32,041 nucleotides of DNA from Candidatus Rokuibacteriota bacterium (GTDB lineage Bacteria; Methylomirabilota; Methylomirabilia; Rokubacteriales; CSP1-6): NCBI GenBank assembly GCA_003221635.1, contig QHSR01000018.1, forward strand, positions 26,096 through 58,136. The letters run 5' to 3'. Made by a program: the position numbers and the translations under genes. The notes below the pieces were generated by a model. The model ran no database searches, was not told the origin of the DNA, and worked only from the letters and a program-made list of their open reading frames with translations. Positions 1 through 8,100 of the stretch are shown piece after piece. Numbering within the stretch: the stretch's first letter is position 1; every line of letters begins with the position of its first letter.

Positions 1-552
1 TATCGCAAGCTCGGCCTGCACGCGTCGAACACCGCCGAGCTGATCTTCGAAGACGCCCGCGTCCCCCAGGCCAACTTGCTGGGCGAGCGTGACACCGGGT
101 TCGTGCAGGCCATGAAGGTCCTCGAGGGCGGACGCATCGCGATGGCGGCGATGGGCGTGGGCATCGCGCAGGCGGCGGTGGACCAGGCCGTCAGGTACAT
201 GCGACAGCGCACGGCGTTCGGGAAGACGCTCGCGGAGTTCAACGGCCTCCAGGGTATGATCGCCGACCTCGCGACCGAGGTCGAGGTGGCGCGTCTGCTC
301 ACGCTGCGCGCGGCGTATCTGAAAGACCAGGGCCGGCCGGCGACGCACGCCGCGGCGATGGCGAAGCTCTTCGCCTCGGAGACGGCGATGAAGGCGGCGA
401 CGAAGGCCGTGCAGATCCACGGCGGCGCCGGCTACATCACGGAGTTCCCGGTCGAGCGCATCTTCCGAGACGCGAAGCTCACCGAGATCGGCGAAGGCAC
501 GTCCGAGATCCAGCGCATGGTCATCGCCCGGGAGATCCTCCAGCTCACGTGA
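1..552 (+). CDS. Acyl-CoA dehydrogenase, C-terminal part (5' end outside window)
   Basis: The reading frame is open from base 1 and encodes the last 183 residues of a short-chain-type acyl-CoA dehydrogenase, an FAD enzyme that oxidises acyl-CoA to enoyl-CoA and passes electrons to ETF. The visible part runs from the end of the middle beta domain (KLGLHASNTAELIFEDARVP) through the C-terminal helical domain. It has the family blocks RMVIAREIL, QIHGGAGYITEFPVERIFRD and IGEGTSEIQ. The Glu of IGEGT (codon 493-495) aligns with the catalytic base of this family. The stop overlaps the next start (GTGA at 549-552), so the gene is probably translationally coupled to the ABC transporter behind it. Substrate chain length cannot be told from this half. 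Confidence 0.93.
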   Translation, partial: YRKLGLHASNTAELIFEDARVPQANLLGERDTGFVQAMKVLEGGRIAMAAMGVGIAQAAVDQAVRYMRQRTAFGKTLAEFNGLQGMIADLATEVEVARLLTLRAAYLKDQGRPATHAAAMAKLFASETAMKAATKAVQIHGGAGYITEFPVERIFRDAKLTEIGEGTSEIQRMVIAREILQLT

Positions 553-1331
553 CCGCCGCGCGCGGCGCGCTGATCGCCATCGAGGCCGTCACCAAGCGCT
601 ATCTCACCAGCTCGGGCCCGGTGGAAGCGCTCCACGACGTCTCGTTCTCGGTCGGTGAAGGCGAGTTCTGCACGCTCATCGGCCCTTCCGGGTGCGGCAA
701 GTCCACGCTGCTCGGCATGCTCGGTGGTCTCGTGGCGCCCGATCAGGGGTGCCTCCTGGTCGACGGCCAGCCGGTGACGGGGCCGGATCCCCGGCGCGTC
801 GCGACCGTGTTCCAGGACGCCGGCCTCTTTCCGTGGCGGACCGCGCTGGAGAACGTCGAGTTCGGCCTCGAGCTCCAGGGCGTGCCGGCGGCGCGCCGTC
901 GCCGGATCGCCGGCGAGCTGCTCGGCCCGCTCGGGCTCTCCGGCTTCGCCGACAAGTACCCGCGCGAGCTGTCGGGCGGGATGAAGCAGCGCGTGGCGAT
1001 CGGACGCGCGCTGGCGATCGACGCCAAGATCCTCCTGATGGACGAGCCGTTCGGCGCGCTCGACGAGCAGACACGGGTCCTGATGGGCGAGTGGCTACTC
1101 GACATCTGGCGGCGCACCCGAAAGACCGTCATCTTCGTCACCCACAGCCTGCACGAGGCGCTGTTCCTGTCGACCCGCGTCGCCGTCATGACGGCCCGGC
1201 CCGGGCGGATCAAGTCGGTGCTGGAGCTGGCGATGGAGTATCCGCGCTCGATGGAGTCGCCCGAGATGGCGGCGGTCCGCGCGAAGCTCTGGCGCGAGAT
1301 CCGCGAGGAGTCGCTGCGGGCGATGCGGTGA
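549..1331 (+). CDS. ABC transporter ATPase, SsuB/TauB/nitrate type
   Basis: This 260-residue cytoplasmic ATPase is of the nitrate/sulfonate/taurine/thiamine-precursor importer family. Walker A is GPSGCGKST (residues 45-53) and the Q-loop region is VFQDAGLFPWRTALENV, where LFPW is typical of SsuB/TauB. The signature is LSGGMKQR, Walker B is ILLMDEPFGALD, and the switch histidine is in VTHSLHEAL. The start is GTG at 549, four bases inside the upstream stop; no better start lies downstream before the conserved N-terminal strand. It is coupled in turn by GTGA to the permease at 1328. No binding protein lies next to it in the window. The NMT1-type protein at 8087-9058 is a possible partner, but it sits on the other strand 5 kb away. 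The substrate is unknown. Confidence 0.93.
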   Translation: MTAARGALIAIEAVTKRYLTSSGPVEALHDVSFSVGEGEFCTLIGPSGCGKSTLLGMLGGLVAPDQGCLLVDGQPVTGPDPRRVATVFQDAGLFPWRTALENVEFGLELQGVPAARRRRIAGELLGPLGLSGFADKYPRELSGGMKQRVAIGRALAIDAKILLMDEPFGALDEQTRVLMGEWLLDIWRRTRKTVIFVTHSLHEALFLSTRVAVMTARPGRIKSVLELAMEYPRSMESPEMAAVRAKLWREIREESLRAMR

Positions 1332-2074
1332 GAGTCCCCTTGTTCCGGCTCGGTCTCCTCCTCGTCGTGCTGGCGGTCTGGGAGGTCGCGGGGCGCGCCG
1401 CGAACCCGCTCCTCGCCGTCCCACCCTCGTCGGTCCTGCCGGCGCTGCGCGATCTCTTGCTGCTCCGCTCCTACTCGGAGCTGCCGGCGAGCCTCTGGCT
1501 GACGCTGCGCGAGATCGGTGCGGCGTACCTGCTGGCGGTCGGAGCCGGACTCGGCGGCGGCTTCATGCTCGGCATGCACCGGCTCATCGGCCGCGCGTGG
1601 GGCCCCATGCTCGCGGCGCTCTACGCAGTGCCGGCGGTCGTCTGGTACCCCTCCCTGATGCTCTTCTTCGGCCTCGACGCGGCGTCGAAGATCGCGTTCG
1701 GCTTCCTGCTGGGCTTCTTCCCGATCACGCTGGCGGTGCTCGCCGGCGTCCGCCAGGTGAACCCGCACCTCGTCACCGTCGCGCGCGCATACGGCGCGGG
1801 CACGGTGACCGTCTTCCGTCGGGTCATGCTGCCCTCGATGCTCTTCACGCTCGTGGGGGGATTGCGGACCGGCCTCGCGCTGTGCGTGATCGGCGTCATC
1901 GTCGGCGAGATCCTGGGCTCGAAGGCCGGCATGGGAGCCCTCATCAACCACGCGTACGGGCTCCTACGGACCTCGGACTACGTGGCGCTCGTGCTCGTCA
2001 CCCTGGTCCTGGTCGTCGGCTCCGACGTTCTCGCGAGCCTCCTCGAACGCCACGCCCGGCGATGGTCGGAATGA
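1328..2074 (+). CDS. ABC transporter permease, SsuC/TauC type (first)
   Basis: This 248-residue inner-membrane permease is of the BPD_transp_1 superfamily. An N-terminal helix (LFRLGLLLVVLAVWEVAGR) and about five further hydrophobic segments are visible. The ATPase-contact EAA loop is around VTVARAYGAGTVTVFRRVMLPS, and the family phrase YAVPAVVWYPSLMLFFGL is present. The GTG start overlaps the ATPase stop by four bases. A GTG here gives a length normal for SsuC proteins, whereas the same frame open upstream is antisense-like GC-rich sequence. The gene is followed by a second permease of the same type with an ATGA overlap, so the transporter is probably a heterodimer of two related permeases. 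Confidence 0.92.
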   Translation: MRVPLFRLGLLLVVLAVWEVAGRAANPLLAVPPSSVLPALRDLLLLRSYSELPASLWLTLREIGAAYLLAVGAGLGGGFMLGMHRLIGRAWGPMLAALYAVPAVVWYPSLMLFFGLDAASKIAFGFLLGFFPITLAVLAGVRQVNPHLVTVARAYGAGTVTVFRRVMLPSMLFTLVGGLRTGLALCVIGVIVGEILGSKAGMGALINHAYGLLRTSDYVALVLVTLVLVVGSDVLASLLERHARRWSE

Positions 2075-2814
2075 GGCTTCAAATCCGCGTCCTTCAGCTC
2101 GTGACCGTGCTCGCCGTGCTCGGGGCGTGGGAGGTCTCGGCGCGAGCTGGGTGGGTCGACCCGCTCTTCGTTCCGGCGCCGAGCGCCGTCGCCCGGGCGC
2201 TCCTCCGGATCGGCGGCACCGCGTTCGTTGGGCTGGGCGACACGCTCGGCAAGACCGCGGTCGCCTACGCGCTGGCGGTCACCCTCGGCGTCTCGGCCGG
2301 GGTCGTCGTCGGATCGGTGCGGCTGCTTCGGGACGTCCTGTCCCCCTACGTGATCGCGCTCTACGGCATCCCGAAGATCCTGGTGCTGCCCTGGATCGTG
2401 CTCCTGCTCGGCTACGGCACGACGCCCGCGATCTTCTACGGCGCCATCCACGGCCTCTTCCCGATCATGGTGCTCGTGATGGGGGCCGTGCGCGACGTGG
2501 ACCGCACGCTCGTGACGGTGGCGCGGTCGCTCGGCGCGACGACCTGGCAGCTCTACTGGAAGGTGCTGCTTCCGGCGATCGTTCCCTCGGTGCTCGCGGG
2601 GATGCGGCTTGGCATCGTGTTCTGTCTGCTGGGCGTGCTCGTGGTCGAGATGTTCGCCGGGGTCCGCGGCATGGGCCATGTCATGGGCTCGCTCGCCAAC
2701 GGCTTCCAGGCCCCCGAGCTCTTCGCGGCGACCGGGCTCGTGTCGGCGGCGTCGATCGCGATCGTTCTCGCGCTCGACCACCTGAACGACAAGCTCTCGC
2801 ACTGGCGCGGCTGA
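2071..2814 (+). CDS. ABC transporter permease, SsuC/TauC type (second)
   Basis: This 247-residue permease is homologous to the one before it: both have the WEV..RA N-terminal motif, and YGIPKILVLPWIVLLLGYG here corresponds to YAVPAVVWYPSLMLFFGL there. The EAA loop is VTVARSLGATTWQLYWKVLLPA. ATG at 2071 overlaps the previous stop (ATGA) and is preferred over ATG 2062, which would overlap 13 bases. Two different SsuC-type permeases served by one ATPase is less usual than the single homodimeric permease of SsuABC or TauABC and suggests a heteromeric channel. After this gene about 150 bases carry no gene. Confidence 0.92.
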   Translation: MRLQIRVLQLVTVLAVLGAWEVSARAGWVDPLFVPAPSAVARALLRIGGTAFVGLGDTLGKTAVAYALAVTLGVSAGVVVGSVRLLRDVLSPYVIALYGIPKILVLPWIVLLLGYGTTPAIFYGAIHGLFPIMVLVMGAVRDVDRTLVTVARSLGATTWQLYWKVLLPAIVPSVLAGMRLGIVFCLLGVLVVEMFAGVRGMGHVMGSLANGFQAPELFAATGLVSAASIAIVLALDHLNDKLSHWRG

Positions 2815-2967
2815 TCTCCTCCGGTCCAGCGCTTCTCACCCCGCCGCCCAATTCCTGAACACCCGGCTTCGTCAGCGTCGCCGGAGTCCCGATATTCCAC
2901 GGTGTTAGCGCGTGTCTGTCCCTGGAATGCCGATTGCTTTCTTCGAGGTCCAGGAGGGCAAACGGCA

Positions 2968-3171
2968 ATGAGCACCTCGGTCGCGGCAGAAGTCGTCACC
3001 GTGTACATGGCACTCGACGGCGGACTCCACCACTCCCGGTGCAGTCAGCGGCTCTCGCTCCAGGGGCACCGCGCGGGGCTTGAGCTCGACTTCTACTGCC
3101 TGACGTGCGCGGAGTCCGTGACGATTCCGTTCTGCGTCCTCGAGCGCATCCCCATCGCCGACGGCGCCTAG
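2968..3171 (+). CDS. Small cysteine-bearing protein, unknown function
   Basis: This is a 67-residue protein I do not recognise. The start is ATG 2968, with AGGAGG at 2952-2957 ten bases upstream; an open frame from 2902 lacks such a site. It contains a His-His-Ser-Arg-Cys stretch (residues 21-25) and a Cys-Leu-Thr-Cys pair followed by a further Cys twelve residues on. This spacing could hold a zinc ion or form disulfides, but that is inference. There is no signal peptide or membrane segment. It lies in its own transcriptional space between the SsuBC-type operon and the convergent dpp genes, so its neighbours give no clue to its job. Confidence 0.6.
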   Translation: MSTSVAAEVVTVYMALDGGLHHSRCSQRLSLQGHRAGLELDFYCLTCAESVTIPFCVLERIPIADGA

Positions 3172-3195
3172 CCCCCCTCCTCGCCCCTCAGGGTC

Positions 3196-4104
3196 CTACT
3201 CGCCCCTCAAGGTCGGATCGAGCAGGTCGCGGAGCCAGTCTCCCGTGCGGCTCACGACGATCGACGTGAGCATGAGCACGATCCCCGGCGCGGTCGAGAT
3301 CCACCACGCCGAATCGAGGTACTCCCGCCCCTCGTGGACCATCCCGCCCCAGGACGGCGTCGGCGGCTGAACGCCGAGGCCCAGGAACGAGAGCGTCGCC
3401 TCGAGCACGATCGCGCGGGCCAGCTCGAGCGTCGCGATGACGACGATCGACGAGAGCACGTTGGGGAGGACGTGGCGGGCGATCACGCGCGCCACCGAGC
3501 CGCCGAGGGCCTGGATCGCATCGACGAACTCGCGCGAGCGCAGCACCATGACCTGCGACCGGAGCACGCGCGCATAGGTGACCCACCCCGAGAGCCCGAT
3601 GACGACGATCAGCGTCGGGAAGCTCGGCCCGAGCACCGCGATGATCCCGATCGCGAGCAGAATGAAGGGGAATGCGAGCTGGGCATCGGCGAGCGTCATG
3701 ATCATGCTGTCGGCCCAGCCGCCACGGAACCCGGCCAGGAGGCCGAGCGTGGCGCCGACGATCCCGCCGACCACCACCGCCGCGAAGCCGACCAGCAGCG
3801 AGACCCGCGCGCCGTGGATCGTGCGCGAGAGGACGTCGCGCCCGAGATGGTCGGTGCCGAGCAAGTGCGCCTTGCCGTCGGCGCCGGTGAGCGTGGGCGC
3901 CGCCAGCCGCGCCCGCAGCGACTGGCGCACGGGATCGTGCGGCGCGATCAGGGGCGCGGCCAACGCGGTCACGACCAGCAGCAGCACGAACGCGCCGCCG
4001 CCGAGCGCCATCCAGCGGGTCCGGCGCGCGCGGCTCGAGCGGACCGCCGTCACCTCGGCCGGCGCCAGCTCAGCTCGCGCGGACACGGGGATCGAGGAGT
4101 CCAT
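3196..4104 (-). CDS. dppC: ABC transporter permease, DppC/OppC type
   Basis: This 302-residue inner-membrane permease belongs to a peptide/opine/nickel-type importer. A cytoplasmic N-terminus is followed by a first helix (about 35-55) and the OppC_N motif APLIAPHDP. The hallmark LLGTDHLGRDVLSRTIHGARVS segment follows, and then five more helices. The EAA loop is in IQALGGSVARVIARHVLPN, and the C-terminal family phrase SFLGLGVQPPTPSWGGMV is present. The start ATG 4104 lies 35 bases inside the end of the dppB frame, normal for this gene pair. The gene itself looks intact, but its partner dppB is broken. The last 16 bases of the gene are imperfectly repeated just after the stop (3180-3195 versus 3199-3214). 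Confidence 0.93.
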   Translation of the reverse strand: MDSSIPVSARAELAPAEVTAVRSSRARRTRWMALGGGAFVLLLVVTALAAPLIAPHDPVRQSLRARLAAPTLTGADGKAHLLGTDHLGRDVLSRTIHGARVSLLVGFAAVVVGGIVGATLGLLAGFRGGWADSMIMTLADAQLAFPFILLAIGIIAVLGPSFPTLIVVIGLSGWVTYARVLRSQVMVLRSREFVDAIQALGGSVARVIARHVLPNVLSSIVVIATLELARAIVLEATLSFLGLGVQPPTPSWGGMVHEGREYLDSAWWISTAPGIVLMLTSIVVSRTGDWLRDLLDPTLRGE

Positions 4105-4898
4105 AGATCAGGTCGATGCAGAAATTGATCACGATGAAGAGCACGGCGGACAGGAACACCGTGCACTGCACGATCGGGTAGTCGCGGTTGTAGATGGACT
4201 GGATGGCCAGCCGCCCGATGCCGGGCCACGCGAACACCGTCTCCGTCACCACGGCGCCGCCGAGCAGGGTACGACCACCAGCGCCTCGGACACGCCCTTG
4301 GCGCGGGCGGTCCGGATATAGTCCGCGCTCAGCACCTCGAGCACGGCCGACCGGGTGAGCCGGGCGATCGAGGCCATGGCGAAGGCGCCGAGCGTGAGCG
4401 CCGGCAGCACCAGGTTTCGCCAGTCCCCCCGCCCCGAGGTCGGCAGGAGGCCGAGGTTCAGCGAAACGACCAGGATCAGGAGGATCCCGATGAAGAACGT
4501 CGGCGCTGACTGTCCCACGAGCGCCAGCCCCATGGTCGCCTGGTCGACCGCCGAGTTGCGCCGGACCGCGGAGAGCACGCCGATGGGCAGCGCGACGACC
4601 GCCGCAAGGACGAACGCCGAGAGACCGAGCTCGATCGTCGCCGGCAGGTAACCGGCGACCACCCGGAACGCGGACTGCCGGAAGTGGATCGACCGACCGA
4701 AGTCCCCGCGGAGCACGTTGCCGAGGAAGATGGCGTACTGGACGAGCACGGGACGGTCGAGGCCGAGCTCGTCCAGTACGCCATCTTCCTCGGCAACGTG
4801 CTCCGCGGGGACTTCGGTCGGTCGATCCACTTCCGGCAGTCCGCGTTCCGGAGGGCGCGGAGGAGCCGAGAAGCGAGGAACGGGAGGAGCCCGCGCAT
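4070..4898 (-). pseudogene. dppB: DppB-type permease gene, disrupted by inverted repeat and deletion
   Basis: DppB is the partner permease of DppC, but here its sequence lies in three frames. The N-terminus (MRGLLPFLASRLLRAL, from ATG 4898) is interrupted at 4851. The central part (from LGLDRPVLVQYAIFLGNVLRGDFG to DYIRTARAKGVSEALVV, about 4770-4265) is in a second frame. The C-terminus (LLGGAVVTETVFAWPGIGR to the stop at 4070) is in a third. About 40-50 residues after the first helix are replaced by a reversed copy of the following 85 bases. About 20 residues between KGVSEALVV and LLGGAVV (normally RHALRNALIPVVTV-like) are missing. As written, no functional permease can be made. Genuine decay and misassembly are both possible. 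Confidence 0.85.
4663..4851. repeat. 85-bp perfect inverted repeat with 19-bp spacer
   Basis: Bases 4663-4747 are the exact reverse complement of 4767-4851, with a 19-base spacer (4748-4766). The left arm, read on the minus strand, is authentic dppB coding sequence (LRGDFGRSIHFRQSAF). The right arm is the same coding sequence turned around and placed where the N-terminal third of DppB should be. A 7-base palindromic motif (GACGAGC/GCTCGTC) marks the inner edges. This is the form expected of a strand-switch or fold-back event, in the cell, during DNA amplification, or in assembly. Confidence 0.98.
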
Positions 4899-4905
4899 AG
4901 GCGCA

Positions 4906-4932
4906 GGGGCGGAGCCGGCCGGGCTCCGCCCC
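4906..4932. other. Intergenic stem-loop between dppA and dppB
   Basis: GGGGCGGAGCC (4906-4916) pairs perfectly with GGCTCCGCCCC (4922-4932) around a 5-base loop, in the 45-base gap between the dppA stop (4944) and the dppB start (4898). There is no U-tract. A stable hairpin directly after a binding-protein gene often protects its mRNA or lowers expression of the downstream permease. That role is inferred here. Confidence 0.6.
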
Positions 4933-4943
4933 CGGGAGCCGGT

Positions 4944-6488
4944 CTACGCGCGGCGGAACTTGAAGTTGAAGCGCCTGATCTCGAGCTGCTGGAGCGGGTC
5001 CGGCGTCCACTCGACGCGTTTCTGGAGCCCGTAGTCCTCGTACGGTTGGATCACCGGAATCCATGGAAAGTGCTCCAGGGAGATCTTGGTCATCTTCCGG
5101 TACGCGTCGGCGCGAAACTTCTCGTCGACCGAGAAGCGGGCGGCGTTGCCGAGCTCGTCGAACTCGGGATGACGCCAGTAATCCTGGGGCGCGCCCGGAC
5201 CGAGCAGGCGCCACATCATGCCGTCGGGGTCGCGCAGCGTGGACGTCGGGTCCGACCACCACACGCCCTTGAAGCTCTTGTCGCGGTTCTTCTGGGCACG
5301 CACGGAGTATTCGAGGACCTCGACCTTGGCGTTGACCCCCGCGTCACGCCACATGGCCTGGACGGCCTCGGCCATGGGCTTGTCGCCCGCCATGTAGCCC
5401 GCGGTGGTCTCGATGACGATCTCCTCGTTCTTGTAGCCGGCCTTGCGCAGACGCTCGCGGGCTTCCTTCGGATCGTAGGCGAGCGCCGGGAGCGAGGGGT
5501 CGAAATGATTGTCGCCCTTGGCGATCGGGCCGCTGGGAACGACGCCTCGCCCTCGCCACAGCTCCTTGACGATGACCTCTCGGTCGATGGCCAGGGAGAG
5601 CGCCTGCTTCACCAGCGGATTGTCGAGCGGCGGCCGCCCAGAGTTCACGGCGAGCACGTAGAGCCCGCCGTAGAGCGCGCCGCTCACGACGGTGCTGGCG
5701 TGGGCCTTGATTCGCTCGCCCTGGTCGGGCGGAACCTGGGTGATCAGGTCCACCTCGCCCTTGAGCAGGGCCGCCACGCGGGGTGCCATCTCGGGCAAGG
5801 CCCGAACGATGAGCCGATCGAAGTCCACACGGCCGCCCCAGTAGTCCGGGTTCGCCTCGAGCACGACCCTGTCGTCTTTCGTCCACGAGACGAAGCGCAC
5901 GGGTCCCGTGCCGATCGGCTTCTGGCCGAAGGTGTCGGGGCCGACGGCGTCCAGATATTTCTTGGGCACGATCTGCCCGCCGTAGAACCCGAGTCGCGCC
6001 GGCAGCAGCGGATCGGGCTTCTTGGTGTGGATGACCAGCGTCGCCGCGTCCGGCGCCTCGATCCTCTCCACGGTCGTGAAGACGGTGCTGACCCGCATTT
6101 TGGCATTGGGATCGTACGTGCGCTCGATGCTGAACTTCGCGTCGGCCGAGCTGAAGGGGTCGCCGTTGTGCCACTTGACGCCCTGGCGCACCTTGAACAC
6201 CCACGTCGTCTGGCCCTGGAGCTTCCATTCCGTCGCGAGGCCCGGCGCCAGCTTTCCGTCCGGCCGCCGGCTCGTCAGGTTGTCGAAGAGATTGAACGAG
6301 ACACGGATATCGTTCGATGACGTGCTCATGTGCGGGTCGAACTGGGCGACGTCGCCGCCCTGCGCGACGACGAGCTCGCGCTTCTGCGTGCCTTGCGAGT
6401 GCGCGAGGCTGGGGACCACGCCCGGCAGCGCGGCGGCGGCCCCGGCCGCCGCCATCTTGAGCACGTCACGTCGGGTCATCTCTGCCAT
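4944..6488 (-). CDS. dppA: ABC transporter substrate-binding protein, DppA/OppA type (SBP_bac_5)
   Basis: This 514-residue exported protein captures solutes for the DppBC-type permease. The N-terminus MAEMTRRDVLKMAAAGAAAALPG is a Tat-like signal (twin arginine, then a hydrophobic stretch) ending near AHS. Family landmarks follow in order: FDPHMS near the start of the mature protein, LAPGLATEWK, VKWHNGDPFSSADAKFSIER, PIGTGPVRF, EANPDYWGG, NNPLVKQALSLAIDRE-like (here DNPLVKQALSLAID), and GYMAGDKPMAEAVQAMWRDAG. ATG 6488 is preferred because GAGGAG sits 6 bases upstream. ATG 6494 touches that site and ATG 6521 lacks one. No ATPase (DppD/F) is present in the window, and dppB is broken, so this transporter is incomplete here. 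Confidence 0.94.
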   Translation of the reverse strand: MAEMTRRDVLKMAAAGAAAALPGVVPSLAHSQGTQKRELVVAQGGDVAQFDPHMSTSSNDIRVSFNLFDNLTSRRPDGKLAPGLATEWKLQGQTTWVFKVRQGVKWHNGDPFSSADAKFSIERTYDPNAKMRVSTVFTTVERIEAPDAATLVIHTKKPDPLLPARLGFYGGQIVPKKYLDAVGPDTFGQKPIGTGPVRFVSWTKDDRVVLEANPDYWGGRVDFDRLIVRALPEMAPRVAALLKGEVDLITQVPPDQGERIKAHASTVVSGALYGGLYVLAVNSGRPPLDNPLVKQALSLAIDREVIVKELWRGRGVVPSGPIAKGDNHFDPSLPALAYDPKEARERLRKAGYKNEEIVIETTAGYMAGDKPMAEAVQAMWRDAGVNAKVEVLEYSVRAQKNRDKSFKGVWWSDPTSTLRDPDGMMWRLLGPGAPQDYWRHPEFDELGNAARFSVDEKFRADAYRKMTKISLEHFPWIPVIQPYEDYGLQKRVEWTPDPLQQLEIRRFNFKFRRA

Positions 6489-6494
6489 ACACAT

Positions 6495-6500
6495 CTCCTC
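6495..6500 (-). promoter_or_regulatory. Ribosome binding site deciding the dppA start
   Basis: GAGGAG on the minus strand lies 6 bases before ATG 6488 and directly abuts the in-frame ATG 6494. The spacing favours 6488. Confidence 0.6.
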
Positions 6501-6787
6501 AGCGGTTGTCGCGAATCTCACGACGTCGACAGGGTGGCAGCTATCGCCCCCGATGGTCCCATCGGCATTCGAAACTCACGCGGGCCTCCGCGCAAAGTAC
6601 GCCAGAATGTAGCACGCCGCGTGACCAACACGCGCAGGATCGCCTCGCGACGTGGGAGCGGCCTCGATCGCCTGACGCATCCGCGCGACCGCCGTTCCTG
6701 GCACTGTCGCCCGGGTTCCTGTCTACTGGGAACACCGCGTGAGGAGAAGGGCTCCCGGCGGGCGGCGGCTTCGGCGGGCCCCTCGGC
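6501..6787. other. Non-coding gap between the unknown protein gene and dppA
   Basis: About 290 bases separate the stop at 6788 from the dppA leader, both on the minus strand. I see no gene. On the minus strand a TGCTACATT sequence (6606-6614) resembles an extended -10 element without a matching -35, so a dppA promoter here is possible but weak. The part around 6745-6787 is very G/C-rich with short inverted repeats, and no U-tract marks a terminator. Confidence 0.35.
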
Positions 6788-8100
6788 TCAGCTCGGCGGG
6801 GGCTCGGTGATGGGCGTGCGGCGCACGCGCGCCTGCACGTCGGTGACGACGTCCCGCTCGATCGTGATCTCGACCTCGTGCCGCTCCACTGACCAGCGAC
6901 TCACGGTCGCGAACCAGCCGAGGCCGCGCCGGCCCTGGGGCGCGACGCGCTGGCCGCGGTACAGCAGGGTGCGCCGGCCGGGTGCGGTCAACTGTTCGTG
7001 CTCCTCGGCGTCGGGTCCGCTGAGCCGCAGGACTTCCGGATACGTCGTCACTCCCGGAACGATGCGCGCGAGCGTTTCCCGCGAGAAGACCACTCCCGTC
7101 TGCCGGGCGGCGTCGCCGGGTCCGAGCTGAACGCGGCTGGCGAGCGTCGCGCTGACCCGACGCGCGAGCATCATGAACATGGGCATCGCCAGGTTGCCCA
7201 GCACGAAGAACACCATCGGGATCAAGACCGGCGCCCAGGACCGCATCCCTCGGAAGTAGCCGAACTGCACCGTCAGGACCTGAGGCGTGAGGCCTTCGGA
7301 GCGGTCGAGGAAGAGGGAGACCTCCTCGGTCGAGTCCAGCGTCTCGCTGAGCCCCCGGCCCGCCGAGCGCGGGAAGATCTCGTAGATCTTCAGGTGCTCG
7401 GCGTCGCGGAGGTTGACGACGAGCTGCGAGGGGTCGTCGGCGAGACGGATGACGCGGTCTCGCCGCTCGAAATAGAGCGGGAACAGGGCGCGCGCCCGCA
7501 CGTCGTTGAAGGTGAGCGAGATCGAATAGTGCGGGCCCCAGAACGCGTCCTCGATCCACGTCGCCGTGCGCCGCTTGACGAGGTCCGTCACCTCCATGCG
7601 GAGGTCCATCAGCCAGGTGCGGTTGGCCAGCAAGGGTGTCCACGGGATGCGGATGTACGTGACCGGCGACGTGAGGCCGAGCGGGCCGCCCAGGCCGACG
7701 AACGTCACGAACGGCGCGCCGACGCGGAGGGGCTCTGGCGGACGCTCCGCGCCGCTCCGATAGAGACCCTGCGCGAGCAGCGATAAGCGCCCTTCCCTGA
7801 TCGGCGTGAATCCACGTTCTTTGACGTAGGCGGCGAGGGCGGGATCGGGTGGCCCGGCGGCCGAGTCTCCGTCGACCGCGTTCGGCCAGAGGAGGTACAG
7901 GTCTTGCTCGATGGCGGCTCGGGCGTCACGGTCGCACGCACGAACAAGGGGCCGATCGTGAATGCGGGGTTGGACCGCGAGGCGAGGAACACCTGTCCCT
8001 CGGCGATCGCGGGCGACCCCGCCCCGAGCAGCAGCGCGATGATCCCGGCGGACGATGGTCCCCGGAGCGCCGTGAGGAGCGCGAGCCTAGACCCGAACAG
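6788..8100 (-). pseudogene. Envelope-type protein of unknown function, one frameshift
   Basis: I do not recognise the family. The upstream frame reads as a signal peptide (LALLTALRGPSSAG, IIALLLGAGSP, AIA/EGQ) and a mature start VFLASRSNPAFTIGPLFVRATVTPE. Near 7918 it stops making sense, while the frame one base over continues smoothly as AAIEQDLYLLWPNAV to the stop at 6788. One missing base explains this. A membrane helix follows (SWAPVLIPMVFFVLGNLAMPMFM, about two-thirds along). The C-terminal part (PGVTTYPEVLRLSGP ... LLYRG ... VVTDVQARVRR) resembles a SmpA/BamE-type fold. The start is uncertain: no ATG/GTG/TTG precedes the signal-like stretch and CTG 8100 is a guess. The gene overlaps the end of the binding protein upstream, suggesting one operon. 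Confidence 0.6.

Noticed and set aside
549-2814. Assigning ssuBC or tauBC gene names
   Set aside because: Family membership is clear but no desulfonation genes are near. The substrate could be anything the NMT1/SsuA family handles.
3180-3214. 16-base imperfect direct repeat at the end of dppC
   Set aside because: It is real but short and G/C-rich. It is probably a small slippage duplication of the gene end with no clear function.
4684-5034. Plus-strand open frame that repeats minus-strand DppB residues
   Set aside because: It exists only because of the inverted repeat and runs into antisense dppA sequence. It is not a gene.
5046-6320. Long plus-strand open frame opposite dppA
   Set aside because: It is antisense to a well-conserved binding protein, has arginine/aspartate/valine-rich GC-driven composition, and no ribosome site.
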